DNA of 64,000 nucleotides from Frankiaceae bacterium (GTDB lineage Bacteria; Actinomycetota; Actinomycetes; Mycobacteriales; SCTD01), in NCBI GenBank assembly GCA_016650445.1, contig JAENVS010000034.1, positions 96,391 through 160,390 on the forward strand, written 5' to 3'. Every line of letters begins with the position of its first letter. The first letter of the stretch is position 1. Of the stretch, positions 45,099 through 53,676 are shown piece by piece. Below the pieces are notes generated by a model. The model was not told the DNA's origin and made no database searches. It was given only the letters and a program-made list of their open reading frames with translations. Made by a program: the position numbers and the translations under genes.

Positions 45099-46232
45099 CT
45101 GTCCGCCAGTCCGCGCGTCCTCGTCGACGCGACGGCAGTCCCGGCCGACCGGGGCGGCGTCGGCCGCTACGTCGACGGCCTGATCGGCGCCCTCGCGCAC
45201 ACTGATGCCGACCTCGCGATCGTGTGCCAGCGCGCGGATGCCGAGCGCTACAGCCGGATGGACGCCCTCGCCGAGGTGATCCCCGGGCCGGCTGCGATCG
45301 CGCACCGCCCGGCGCGGCTCGCCTGGGAGCAGACGGGGTTGCCGCTCGTCGCGCAGCAGGTCAACGCGCAGGTCGTGCACTCGCCGCACTACACGATGCC
45401 GCTGCGGGCCGGTCGCCCCGTCGTCGTCACGATCCACGACGCGACCTTCTTCACCGAGCCGGCCATGCACACGTCGGTCAAGGGCACGTTCTTCCGGTCG
45501 GCGACCCGCACTGCCCTGCGTCGTGCCGCCCGAGTCGTCACTCCGTCGAAGGCGACGCGCGAGGAGCTCATCCGCGTCCTCGATGCGGACGGCACGAAGA
45601 TCGACGTCGCCTACCACGGTGTCGACCAGACGACCTTCCACGTGCCGAGCGAGGCCGAGAAGGACCGCGTACAGGCCCGGCTCGGTCTGGGTGGTCAGCC
45701 CTACATCGCGTTCCTGTCGACCCTCGAGCCGCGCAAGAACGTGCCCGGTCTGGTGCGCGGCTGGGTGAAGGCGTGCGCCGACCGGCCCGATGCACCGGCG
45801 CTCGTGCTCGCCGGTGGTGCCGGCTGGGACGACCAGATCGACGGCGCGATCGCCGAGGTGCCCTCGCACCTGCGGGTGCTGCGGCCGGGCTACCTGCGCT
45901 TCACCGACCTGCCCGGGTTCCTCGGCGGCGCGCTGTGCGTTGCCTACCCGTCGCACGGCGAGGGCTTCGGCCTGCCGGTGCTCGAGGCGATGGCCTGCGC
46001 CGCGCCGGTGCTCACGACGCCGCGGTTGTCCCTGCCGGAGGTCGGCGGCGATGCCGTGGCCTACACCGAGCCTGACCCCGACTCCATCGCCGCCGCGCTG
46101 ACCGTCCTGCTCGACGACCCGGCCCGGCGCGCGCAGCTCGCTGCCGCGGGTCACGTGCGGTCGCTCGAGTTCACCTGGTCCGCCAGTGCCGAGGCCCACC
46201 TCGCGAGCTACGCGCGCGCGCTCGATTCGTGA
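45099..46232 (+). CDS. glycosyltransferase family 4 with CTG start
   Basis: A 377-aa GT4: RVLVDATAVPADRGGVGRYVDGL at the N-terminus, TIHDATFFTEPAMH, FLSTLEPRKNVPGLVRGW, LAGGAGWDDQID and PSHGEGFGLPVLEAMACAAPVLTT. Conserved sequence starts six codons after CTG 45099, which has GAAGGAG exactly 7 nt upstream. The first ATG/GTG/TTG in frame is GTG 45222, which would delete the glycine-rich substrate loop, so CTG is the only sound start. A TAGGCT at 45054-45059 overlaps the upstream stop codon. Confidence 0.9.
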   Translation: MSASPRVLVDATAVPADRGGVGRYVDGLIGALAHTDADLAIVCQRADAERYSRMDALAEVIPGPAAIAHRPARLAWEQTGLPLVAQQVNAQVVHSPHYTMPLRAGRPVVVTIHDATFFTEPAMHTSVKGTFFRSATRTALRRAARVVTPSKATREELIRVLDADGTKIDVAYHGVDQTTFHVPSEAEKDRVQARLGLGGQPYIAFLSTLEPRKNVPGLVRGWVKACADRPDAPALVLAGGAGWDDQIDGAIAEVPSHLRVLRPGYLRFTDLPGFLGGALCVAYPSHGEGFGLPVLEAMACAAPVLTTPRLSLPEVGGDAVAYTEPDPDSIAAALTVLLDDPARRAQLAAAGHVRSLEFTWSASAEAHLASYARALDS

Positions 46233-47119
46233 GCCCTCCGCCCGTGCGGGTGGTTGTCGTGACGTACTCGCCCGGCGACACGCTGGTCGGTTTCCTCACC
46301 TCGCTGCGTACGGCGACGACGGCGCCGTACGACGTCGTCCTGGCCGACAACGGCTCCACCGACGGCGCACCGGAAGCGGCAGTGGCGCCGGGTGTGGCGC
46401 TGCTGCCGACGGGCGGCAACCTCGGCTACGGACGCGCCGCCAACCTCGGGGCCGGGGGTGCGAGCGGCGAGTGGCTGGTCGTCGCCAACCCTGACGTCGT
46501 ATGGGCACCGGGCTCGCTCGATGTGCTTCTCGACGCCGCGGCGAGATGGCCCGACGCCGGCAGCCTCGGGCCGGCGATCCGCACTCCCGACGGCCGCCTC
46601 TACCCGTCAGCGCGGGCATTCCCCTCGCTCGGCCGCGGCATCGGGCACGCGGTGTTCGGCTGGTGGTGGCCGGCCAACCCGTGGACCAGGTCCTACCGGG
46701 CCGAGGTCGGTCGACCGGTCGAGGGACCGACGGGTTGGCTGTCCGGCTCGTGCATGCTGCTGCGCCGTACGGCGTTCGAGACGGTCGGTGGCTTCGATCC
46801 GTCGTACTTCATGTACTGCGAGGACATGGACCTGTGCCGGCGGTTGGCGGAGGCGGGGTGGAAGAACGTCTACGTGCCGTCCGCGGTCGTCACGCACAGC
46901 GGTGCTCACGCGACGTCGCGCGTGGCAGCTGCGATGGTGGCCGAGCACCACCGGGCGCTGTACCGCTACCTGTCGAGGCAGTACGCCGGCCCGCGCTATG
47001 CATTGCTACGGCCACTGCTCGCCGCCGGACTGTTCCTGCGCTACCTGCTCGCCCGAGCGGTGAAGTCTGTGGGGGAGGGCGCCGCCCCGACCCGGTCCGC
47101 CGACGTCCTGGAGACCTGA
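46229..47119 (+). CDS. wbbL: glycosyltransferase family 2, WbbL-like rhamnosyltransferase
   Basis: A 296-aa GT2: VRVVVVTYSPGDTLVGFLTSL, LADNGSTDGAPE, GGNLGYGRAANLGAGGA, VVANPDVVWAPGSLD, GPTGWLSGSCMLLRRTAFETVGG and SYFMYCEDMDLCRRLAEAGW. Length and motifs match mycobacterial WbbL1, which adds rhamnose to decaprenyl-PP-GlcNAc to begin the arabinogalactan linker. The following mannose-1-phosphate guanylyltransferase repeats the mycobacterial wbbL-manB order. GTG 46229 overlaps the GT4 stop. Exact acceptor is inferred. Confidence 0.87.
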   Translation: MSPPPVRVVVVTYSPGDTLVGFLTSLRTATTAPYDVVLADNGSTDGAPEAAVAPGVALLPTGGNLGYGRAANLGAGGASGEWLVVANPDVVWAPGSLDVLLDAAARWPDAGSLGPAIRTPDGRLYPSARAFPSLGRGIGHAVFGWWWPANPWTRSYRAEVGRPVEGPTGWLSGSCMLLRRTAFETVGGFDPSYFMYCEDMDLCRRLAEAGWKNVYVPSAVVTHSGAHATSRVAAAMVAEHHRALYRYLSRQYAGPRYALLRPLLAAGLFLRYLLARAVKSVGEGAAPTRSADVLET

Positions 47120-48171
47120 TGCGGCACGCGTTGATCCTCGCCGGCGGCTCCGGCACCCGGCTCTGGCCGTACTCCACCGCCGGTCTGCCCAAGCAGCTCG
47201 TCCCGCTGTTCGAGGGCAGGTCGCTGCTGGACCTCGCCGTCGACCGGGCGAGCGCCGTTGCCGACGAGGTGTGGCTCGGCGCCGGGGAGCAGCTGCGCGA
47301 TGCGGTCTCGTCCGTCGAGGGGCTGCGGGCGGACCGGTTGATCTTGGAGCCGTCCGGACGCGACACCTTGCCGGCCGTCGCCCTCGGCTGCGCGACCATC
47401 CTGGAGACCGACCCGGACGCCGTCGTGGCGGTGCTGACCGCCGACCACCTCATCGAGCCCGTCGACGCGTTCGCCGCCTCGCTGTCCGCGGGGTGCGACC
47501 TCGCGGAGGCGTCCGACGACGTCCTCGTGACGTTCGGCGTCGTACCCGACTTCCCGTCGACGGGCTTCGGCTACCTCGAGCTCGGTGAGCCGCTGGCCGG
47601 TGCGGCACGCGTGGTGTCGAGGTTCCTCGAGAAGCCCGACCTGGCGACGGCAACGGCCTTCCTGGCCGGCGGTCCGGAGCATTACCTGTGGAACTCCGGC
47701 ATGTTCGTGTGGCGCGCGGCGACCCTGCTGGCGGCGGTCGAGGCCTTCGAGCCCGAGACCGCGCGGTTGGTCCGCGACGTGGTCGACGGTCGCACGGGGT
47801 CGTGGGACGTCATCGAGAAGAAGTCCGTCGACGTCGGCGTGATGGAGCCCGCCTCGACGTCCCGCGACTTCAGGGTTGCGGCGCTGCCGATGTCGGCGCG
47901 ATGGCTCGACGTCGGGTCCTGGCCGGCGTACGGCGACGCCGTCGGGCGTGACGACTCAGGCAACGCGATCGCCGGGCGGGCGGTCGTCACCGGCTCGTCC
48001 GGCTGTGTGGTCGCGTCGAACGAGCCGGACCACCTGGTCGCTCTCGTCGGCTGCGAGGGGCTCGTCGTCGTACACACACCGGAGGCGACGCTCGTCATGC
48101 CGGCCGACCAGGCGCAGCGGGTCAAGGACCTGCACGCGCTGGTGCAGCAGCAGGCTCCCGACTTCGCCTAG
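47119..48171 (+). CDS. manC: mannose-1-phosphate guanylyltransferase
   Basis: A 350-aa nucleotidyltransferase making GDP-mannose. Signature HALILAGGSGTRLWPYSTAGLPKQLVPLFEG; later blocks LTADHLIEPVDAF, STGFGYLELGE, FLEKPDLATATAFL, LWNSGMFVWRA and SARWLDVGSWPAYGDAVG are diagnostic for GDP-mannose pyrophosphorylases. It lacks the C-terminal isomerase domain of bifunctional enzymes. ATG 47119 overlaps the WbbL stop (TGATG). Its product is the donor for mannosyl GT4s such as those just upstream. Confidence 0.93.
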   Translation: MRHALILAGGSGTRLWPYSTAGLPKQLVPLFEGRSLLDLAVDRASAVADEVWLGAGEQLRDAVSSVEGLRADRLILEPSGRDTLPAVALGCATILETDPDAVVAVLTADHLIEPVDAFAASLSAGCDLAEASDDVLVTFGVVPDFPSTGFGYLELGEPLAGAARVVSRFLEKPDLATATAFLAGGPEHYLWNSGMFVWRAATLLAAVEAFEPETARLVRDVVDGRTGSWDVIEKKSVDVGVMEPASTSRDFRVAALPMSARWLDVGSWPAYGDAVGRDDSGNAIAGRAVVTGSSGCVVASNEPDHLVALVGCEGLVVVHTPEATLVMPADQAQRVKDLHALVQQQAPDFA

Positions 48172-48233
48172 GAACGCCGCGCCGCTCTGGTCCGTTGGAT
48201 CCGCGACTGGTCCGTTCACGGCGAGGAGAGCCC

Positions 48234-48851
48234 GTGTCCGCTGAGATCGCTGAGCCGCTTTCCCCCGCCGTGGCCGAGCTCGACCGGCAGACCGACGTCC
48301 TCGTCGACAAGGGCTATCCCGGTCTCGCGGGCATGAGCGAGCAGGCGTTCCGCGGTCTGGTCGCGCCGCTGCGCACCCAGCTCCCCGCCGAGCGCTTCGT
48401 CCTGGTCGTCAGCCCCGTGCTGGTGCCGGCTGAGCGGATGATCGACGCAGTCGACCTCGCCGGCCGCAGCGGGTTCACGACGATGGAGCCCGAGGATCTC
48501 GCGCGGTTCCAGCCGATCGCAGAGGTGTCGTTGTCTGACTCGCCCGCCTACCTCGCCGTCGACCCGGACACCGGCGCCGACACCCTCAACGTCCGTCCCG
48601 ATGACGCGCTCCACCGGATCCTGGCAGCCGGCCGGACACCCCTGACGCTCGCCGAGGGCCTGGCGCTGGCAACGCAGCTGCCGCAGTGGCTGCTGGAGCG
48701 CAACTGCTTCGAGATGCTCGGCTCGAGGGCGGGCGACAAGCGTGTGACCGGCATCTGGGTCAGCAAGGGGGCACCGCGCCTCGGCTGGTGCTGGGGCGGC
48801 AACCCGCACACCTGGCTCGGCATGGCGTCCGCGGCATCGCGCATCGGCTGA
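48234..48851 (+). CDS. DUF5701 family protein
   Basis: A 205-aa cytosolic protein similar to actinobacterial DUF5701: PAVAELDRQTDVLVDKGYPGLAGMSEQAFRGLVAPL, FVLVVSPVLVPAERMIDAV, and the C-terminal LGWCWGGNPHTWLGMASAASR. No catalytic motif is known. GTG 48234 has GAGGAGAG upstream. It is 62 bp after manC and 12 bp from the end of the convergent nitrilase-type gene. Confidence 0.82.
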   Translation: MSAEIAEPLSPAVAELDRQTDVLVDKGYPGLAGMSEQAFRGLVAPLRTQLPAERFVLVVSPVLVPAERMIDAVDLAGRSGFTTMEPEDLARFQPIAEVSLSDSPAYLAVDPDTGADTLNVRPDDALHRILAAGRTPLTLAEGLALATQLPQWLLERNCFEMLGSRAGDKRVTGIWVSKGAPRLGWCWGGNPHTWLGMASAASRIG

Positions 48852-48863
48852 CCCAGGCCGGCG

Positions 48864-49820
48864 TCACCCCGCCGACCGGCCGCTTCCTGGCGTCGGGGCG
48901 AGCGCGGGGCCTGGCGCCGTGAGCAGTCGGAGGAGCGCGTCCTCGCAGCTGTAGTGACCGGTCACGTCGAACCAGGACTTGTGGGTCAGCGCCGCGCGCA
49001 GGTCGCAGTCCGCCACCAGGATTCCCTCTTCGCCGTACAGCGGCTCGGCCAGGTAACCGCTGTCGCCGGCGCCGATGATGCATGAGCCGCCGGGGGAGAC
49101 CGTCTTGCTGTCCGGCAGCTGCACCGGGAAGTCCTTCGGGTACGCCGAGGTCGGCGTGTACTGGATCGCGGACACGACGAAGGCTCCGGATTCGATCGCG
49201 ACGGTGCGCATCAGCGCTTGCCACCCTTCGGAGGAGTCGGCCGTCGGTGCGACGTAGATCTGCGGAGCGCCGCGGTAGACGGCGTACCGCGCCAAGGGCA
49301 TGCGGTTCTCCCAGCAGATCAGGCCGCCGACCCGGCCGACGGGGGTGTCGACGACGCCGAGGTCGTCACCCCGGCCGAAGGCGTGGAAGAGCCGCTCGTG
49401 CTTGGTCGGCATGAGCTTGCGATGTCGGGCGAGCAGCCCTGACGGACCGAGCGTGAGCATCGTGTTGAACACGCTCGACGAGCGGCCTGGCTCGCGCTCG
49501 TTGACCCCGATGACGCAGTGCACGTCGTGCGACCCGCAGGCCTCGATCAAGCGGTCGACGGCCGGCCCGGGCACGTCGATCGCGGACTCCCACAGCCGGA
49601 TGCTGACCTCGTCCATGCCGGCGGGGTCGTTCACCGCAGCGCCGGCCCAGGCCCAGCTCGGATACAGCGAGACGAAGCACTCCGGGAAGACGATGAGCTC
49701 AGCGCCGCGTGCAGCCGCCTCGCCGATGAGCCTCACGGCCTTGTCGATCGTGGCGTCTGCGTCGAGGACGACCGGAGTCGCTTGGACCGCCGCGACGCGA
49801 ATGCTTCGGAGCACTGTCAT
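48864..49820 (-). CDS. carbon-nitrogen hydrolase (nitrilase branch)
   Basis: A 318-aa member of the nitrilase superfamily with the Glu-Lys-Cys triad: Glu47 (IVFPECFVSLYP), Lys135 (ARHRKLMPTKHER) and Cys169 (GLICWENRMP). The CWEN context and ECFVSLYPSW are closer to true nitrilases (nitrile to acid and ammonia) than to amidases. Substrate unknown. ATG 49820 lies 6 nt after a minus-strand TAACGT with no ribosome site, so the mRNA is probably leaderless. Confidence 0.92.
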   Translation of the reverse strand: MTVLRSIRVAAVQATPVVLDADATIDKAVRLIGEAAARGAELIVFPECFVSLYPSWAWAGAAVNDPAGMDEVSIRLWESAIDVPGPAVDRLIEACGSHDVHCVIGVNEREPGRSSSVFNTMLTLGPSGLLARHRKLMPTKHERLFHAFGRGDDLGVVDTPVGRVGGLICWENRMPLARYAVYRGAPQIYVAPTADSSEGWQALMRTVAIESGAFVVSAIQYTPTSAYPKDFPVQLPDSKTVSPGGSCIIGAGDSGYLAEPLYGEEGILVADCDLRAALTHKSWFDVTGHYSCEDALLRLLTAPGPALAPTPGSGRSAG

Positions 49821-49826
49821 GGCCGG

Positions 49827-49832
49827 ACGTTA
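49827..49832 (-). promoter_or_regulatory. predicted -10 box for leaderless nitrilase transcript
   Basis: Minus-strand TAACGT, 6 nt before ATG 49820. The 181-bp gap to the plus-strand surface protein gene contains no other clear motif beyond the latter's GGAGG ribosome site. Confidence 0.5.
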
Positions 49833-50001
49833 GACCTGGCCGCACGGCCCCCCAGCTGTCACGCTCTGTTGCTTGGCGGTTACGAGTCCGGTACGGGGGT
49901 AGTACCTGGCCGCGTGCAGGGTCGCCCGAACGGGTGGGTGTGCGGCAAGACGACCCGGGGGCAGCTGCCGCCAGGTGTTGGCACAGCCCGGAGGACGACG
50001 C

Positions 50002-51576
50002 ATGACTCGCAACCGTTTCCGCTCCATGACCGCGCAGGTAGGCACGTGCGCGCTAGCTGGGGTCGCTGTGAGCGCGCTGCTCGTCGCAGCCGCAGGTCCG
50101 GCTTCCGCCGCTGCGGCACTGGACGTGCAGGGGGCAACTGCTGGGCAGGCGCTGCTCCTGACGCTCAACCTGCCGGGGGGCGCCGCCACGAAGATCGAGC
50201 TCGTTCTCGACCCGGTCACCGGGCTCGTCCGCAAGACGACGACGAGCACCGCCGCCTCGGCCGACGCGACAGTCCTGCGCGGCAGCCTCGGTGGGCAGGC
50301 CATGGACTCCGGGGCTTCGTCGGCCAAGCTGCCGGCGCCGACGAGCTCCAGCAGCAACCCGACCGGCGGCATCGCGGCCGGCCTGGCGGGCACGCCGCTG
50401 GAGAACCTGATCAAGGTCGAGCTCCTGCCGTCGTACGCAAAGGTCACCACTGCTCCGACCAGCTCGTCCGACGCCGCCGTCGCCAACCTCGGCGTCGGAC
50501 TCCCCGACGCGTTGGCCAGCGCCCTGGCACCGTTGACCGGTCCGCTCGCGGCGGGTGTCGGAACGCTGCTGACGACCCTGGCAGATCAGGCCGGGATGCC
50601 AGTGGCGACGCTGTGCTCCAACCTCACGGCCGCGGTCAACGCCTTGACGCCGGTGACCGCACCCCTGCAGGACGCTCTGAACCAGCTGCCCGTCCCGATC
50701 CCGGTCGCGGGGCTGCTCGACACCACGACCCTGGGCGCCATCTGCGGTCTGCAAACGCTGATCACTCAGCTGAACACCGCGCTGCAGAACGCCTTGGCGT
50801 CCCTCACCGGCGACAGCGGGGTCTTGGGAACCGGCCTGATCACCAGCGAGCAGAGCATCACGCGCACCGGCGACACCGTGACCTCGCGCGCCGCCGCCTC
50901 CATCGACGGCCTGACGCTGCTGGGGCAGCAGCCGTTCGCGAGCGCCCAGGTCCTGCAGACCGTCTCAACGGCCAGCGTTGACGGCACCGCCGGCTCGGCC
51001 AAGGCCACGGTCGAGTCGACTATCGCCGACCTGACCGGCGGCACTGTCGACCCGTTCCTGCAGGTGCGCAGCACCATCCAGGGGATTCACGACAGCTTCG
51101 TGGGCGGTGGGGCGCTCCCGGCGCGGCTCAAGACGCTGTTCGACGACGTGTTCAGCGCGCTCAACCTCGCGCTGGCCCCGGTAGGTGTCTCCGTGTTCAA
51201 GCTCGACGACTCCGCTGACAGCAAGGCAATGGCGGGCTGCCCCGCCGCCCTCACCGGGCTGCTGACCGGCCTGCTGCGTGAGAGCAACGGCCGCTGCGCC
51301 GCCGCGGCTACCCGCGGCGTCGGCATCGCCCTGAACCTGAACGCTGCCCTGGCCGGACCGCTGGGAATCACCGGACCGCTCGTCTCGCTGCAGATCGTGC
51401 CTACCTCTGCGGTGGCCCAGGCCCAGCCCGTGAGCGCGCCAGTGGCGGTGGCGCCCCCTGCCCCGGCGCCCCAGCAGCTGCCGCGCACGGGGCTCGACGG
51501 GTCACTCGCGGCGATCGGCGTGCTCCTGCTGCTCGGTGCCGTCGTGGCCCGACGCCGTGGACTGCTTGCCCGCTGA
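50002..51576 (+). CDS. secreted LPxTG-type (LPRTG) surface protein of unknown function
   Basis: A 524-aa exported protein. Signal peptide 1-35 ends ASAAAA; a long Ala/Leu/Thr-rich region follows, rich in amphipathic stretches such as LPDALASALAPLTGPLAAGVG. The C-terminus has a Pro/Ala spacer, then LPRTG, a hydrophobic segment and RRRGLLAR: a full sortase cell-wall sorting signal. No sortase gene is in the window. It resembles actinobacterial secreted proteins with a choice-of-anchor layout, without a named domain. ATG 50002 has GGAGG 7 nt upstream. Confidence 0.87.
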   Translation: MTRNRFRSMTAQVGTCALAGVAVSALLVAAAGPASAAAALDVQGATAGQALLLTLNLPGGAATKIELVLDPVTGLVRKTTTSTAASADATVLRGSLGGQAMDSGASSAKLPAPTSSSSNPTGGIAAGLAGTPLENLIKVELLPSYAKVTTAPTSSSDAAVANLGVGLPDALASALAPLTGPLAAGVGTLLTTLADQAGMPVATLCSNLTAAVNALTPVTAPLQDALNQLPVPIPVAGLLDTTTLGAICGLQTLITQLNTALQNALASLTGDSGVLGTGLITSEQSITRTGDTVTSRAAASIDGLTLLGQQPFASAQVLQTVSTASVDGTAGSAKATVESTIADLTGGTVDPFLQVRSTIQGIHDSFVGGGALPARLKTLFDDVFSALNLALAPVGVSVFKLDDSADSKAMAGCPAALTGLLTGLLRESNGRCAAAATRGVGIALNLNAALAGPLGITGPLVSLQIVPTSAVAQAQPVSAPVAVAPPAPAPQQLPRTGLDGSLAAIGVLLLLGAVVARRRGLLAR

Positions 51577-51593
51577 TCGACTGCTAGCGCATT

Positions 51594-51623
51594 GACGGGC
51601 GTCGACTCGCGTCGGCGCCCGTC
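51594..51623. terminator. 13-bp stem, TCGC tetraloop hairpin between convergent genes
   Basis: The left arm 51594-51606 (GACGGGCGTCGAC) pairs with 51611-51623 (GTCGGCGCCCGTC) through 13 positions with a single T-G wobble, around a 4-nt TCGC loop. It lies between the LPRTG gene (ends 51576) and the HNH gene, whose stop codon it overlaps by two bases. No T-tract; probably a bidirectional hairpin terminator. Confidence 0.65.
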
Positions 51624-53142
51624 ACGCTGCCGTCGGCAGTCGCCAGACGCCGGGTGCCACGCGTAGTGGCTTGACGCGTCGGGTGGCCTGCCGGGGATGC
51701 TGGTTCAGAGAGGTCCAGCTGCGTCCGGTGGGGCTGGTCCAGCGGATGCTGCCGTCGGCCCGGCGGTGCTTGATCCAGCCGAGCTGCTTGATGCGGTGGT
51801 GGCGTCGGCACAGTGGTCCGAGGTTGCAGGCGCAGGTCGGTCCGAACGGCCACGGACGGTCGTGGTCGAGGTCGCAGCCGGCGGCGACGGCACGGGACGC
51901 GCGTCGACCACAGCCGGGCCACTCGCATCGGGGCGCGCGGGCACGCAGGAGTCGCTTCTGCCGTTCGGTGGGTCGATAGGCGCCGGTGTCGGCCAGATGT
52001 GGCCGGCATAGGACACGGGGTCCGGTCTTCGGTGGTCGCGCCGGATCAGCCGCGTCGGCGGGAGACGGTGCTGGCTGGTGGTCGTCGAGATGACGCGGGT
52101 GCGTGGTGTCTGGTGGTGGTCCGGTCGCGATGTCCCGTAGTGCTTCGTGCAGCGCGGTGGGGTCGCCCCTGCCGGGTCGCCAGGTGCGGTCGTCGACGGC
52201 CATGGGCACGCCGTTGCTGTCGGTCCAGACCAAGTGCAGCACCGGATCGGCCAGGAGTATGTCCTGCAACGCGGCGGCGTCGATCGGGCCATGCCCGACG
52301 AGGTCGGCCGGGTCGCTGGACTCGCCGAGCGCGCTGTCGAGTCGGACGTGCACGAAGACGTTGGCACCACACGGCGCCGTCGACCCGGGTGGGCAGCAGC
52401 CGGTGGGCACCTCGCCGGTGTCGGGGTCGAACGGCAGTGCCGTCCGGCCAAGCAGCAGGTCCCGCGCGGCATCGCGGCGCCGCACCCCGGCCGGTCGCTG
52501 ATCCTCGGGGCCGAACGGCTGCGCGTGCTCCTCGATCCGGTCGACACACGCCTGGGCATCGGCGGCCGGCAGCGATCTGGTCACCAGGTCGACCAGCCCG
52601 TTGTCCTGCTTCCACAACTCGACGTCGGCGTCGGCCTCGGCAGCCTCCTTGCGCCGGGCCGCATGCCCCTGCGGGTCGGACTCGATCAGCCAGCGCTGCA
52701 GCAGCTCACGCAGCCGCGCCGGCGGTCGCAGGACGCCGTCTGCCTTGTCCAGCTCCAGTCGGTCACGAAGGCGCTCCCACAACCGCAGGCCGAGCTCGTC
52801 CTCGACGACACCGAGCAGGTCCGCGACGACGCGGGACTGCTCGACCGTCAGCAAGCCCGCCCGCATCGGCTCCAGCGCGCCGATCCGGTCCAGCACCTTC
52901 GCGTCGCTCAGCAGCATCTCGGCCCGGTGCTCCGAACACCCCAGGAACAGCGCGAGCTGCGGACCGGCCGACAGATCCATGCCCGCCACTTTGAGGGTCC
53001 GGTGCACCGCCAACGCATCGGCCAGCTGCTCGGCGTGATGAACCGAGCGATCGCGCTCGCGAGCCTCCATCCGGTCACCGATCCGGTCCAGCTCACCGAC
53101 GCCGAGGATCGACGTCGCGAGAACTCCCTGACCGGCTGGCAT
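51622..53142 (-). CDS. DUF222 / HNH endonuclease-domain protein (13E12-like)
   Basis: A 506-aa protein with an N-terminal DUF222 region (ERDRSVHHAEQLADALAVHR, LSDAKVLDRIGALEPMRAGLL) and a C-terminal HNH domain: CEWPGCGRRASRAVAAGCDLDHDRPW, then NLGPLCRRHHRIKQLGW. The DH and RRHH pairs and two zinc-type CxxC motifs are intact. This family is abundant and variable in actinobacteria, often in many copies; its biological role is unclear. ATG 53142 is 6 nt after a minus-strand TAGGTT, so the mRNA should be leaderless. Confidence 0.9.
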   Translation of the reverse strand: MPAGQGVLATSILGVGELDRIGDRMEARERDRSVHHAEQLADALAVHRTLKVAGMDLSAGPQLALFLGCSEHRAEMLLSDAKVLDRIGALEPMRAGLLTVEQSRVVADLLGVVEDELGLRLWERLRDRLELDKADGVLRPPARLRELLQRWLIESDPQGHAARRKEAAEADADVELWKQDNGLVDLVTRSLPAADAQACVDRIEEHAQPFGPEDQRPAGVRRRDAARDLLLGRTALPFDPDTGEVPTGCCPPGSTAPCGANVFVHVRLDSALGESSDPADLVGHGPIDAAALQDILLADPVLHLVWTDSNGVPMAVDDRTWRPGRGDPTALHEALRDIATGPPPDTTHPRHLDDHQPAPSPADAADPARPPKTGPRVLCRPHLADTGAYRPTERQKRLLRARAPRCEWPGCGRRASRAVAAGCDLDHDRPWPFGPTCACNLGPLCRRHHRIKQLGWIKHRRADGSIRWTSPTGRSWTSLNQHPRQATRRVKPLRVAPGVWRLPTAA

Positions 53143-53148
53143 ACACCG

Positions 53149-53154
53149 AACCTA
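53149..53154 (-). promoter_or_regulatory. predicted -10 box for leaderless HNH transcript
   Basis: Minus-strand TAGGTT ending 6 nt before ATG 53142, with no Shine-Dalgarno between. It lies in the 75-bp gap after the acetyltransferase gene. Confidence 0.5.
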
Positions 53155-53217
53155 GCGACGGCCTCCGACAGTTTCGAGGTCAGAAATCCCTTGTGGACAA
53201 GGGATTTTCGCTGTGGA

Positions 53218-53649
53218 TCACGACCTCAGATCGAGCCGGTAGGCGTTGGTGGTGCGGAGCCGGTAGCCGATCGACGCGTACAGCTGGTTGGCGGCAGTGC
53301 GCGCCGGGCGCGAGGTCAGGTCGATGTACGCCGCACCACGTCGTTCCGCTTCCTCGCGGACCGCCGCCATGAGCAGCCGGCCGACTCCCTGGCGACGCGA
53401 CGCGGCCGCCACCACCACGTCCTCGACGTGCGCGACGACTCCCTGGGTGAGGGTCGTGACGAAGCAGATGGTTGCCGTGCCGACGGCGACGTCGTCGTTC
53501 TCCGCGACGAGCACCTGAGTCCGCTCGTCGAGGAGTCTCTCGGCGAGCGTCGAGATCTCCAGCCTCCGAGCGCTCTCCGAGAACTCCGTCAGCAGCGCAC
53601 GAAGTTCAACGACGTGGCGTGGCTGGGCACGCACCACCTGGACGCTCAC
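53218..53649 (-). CDS. GNAT-family N-acetyltransferase
   Basis: A 143-aa compact GNAT domain: VRAQPRHVVELRALLTEF, then VVAHVEDVVVAAASRRQGVGRLLMAAVREEAERRGA (acetyl-CoA site R-R-Q-G-V-G) and AANQLYASIGYRLRTTNAYRLDL at the end. Substrate unknown. GTG 53649 lies 27 bp after the CoA-transferase B subunit on the same strand, so co-transcription is likely. Confidence 0.88.
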   Translation of the reverse strand: MSVQVVRAQPRHVVELRALLTEFSESARRLEISTLAERLLDERTQVLVAENDDVAVGTATICFVTTLTQGVVAHVEDVVVAAASRRQGVGRLLMAAVREEAERRGAAYIDLTSRPARTAANQLYASIGYRLRTTNAYRLDLRS

Positions 53650-53676
53650 AGCTTCACCAGACCACGAGCGCTTGAT

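Noticed and set aside
45222..45224. GTG 45222 as GT4 start
   Set aside because: It would remove 41 residues including the conserved glycine loop, and it has no ribosome site.
51622..53142. DUF222/HNH gene as an active mobile element
   Set aside because: The family is often multicopy, but no terminal repeats, target duplication or transposase is seen here.
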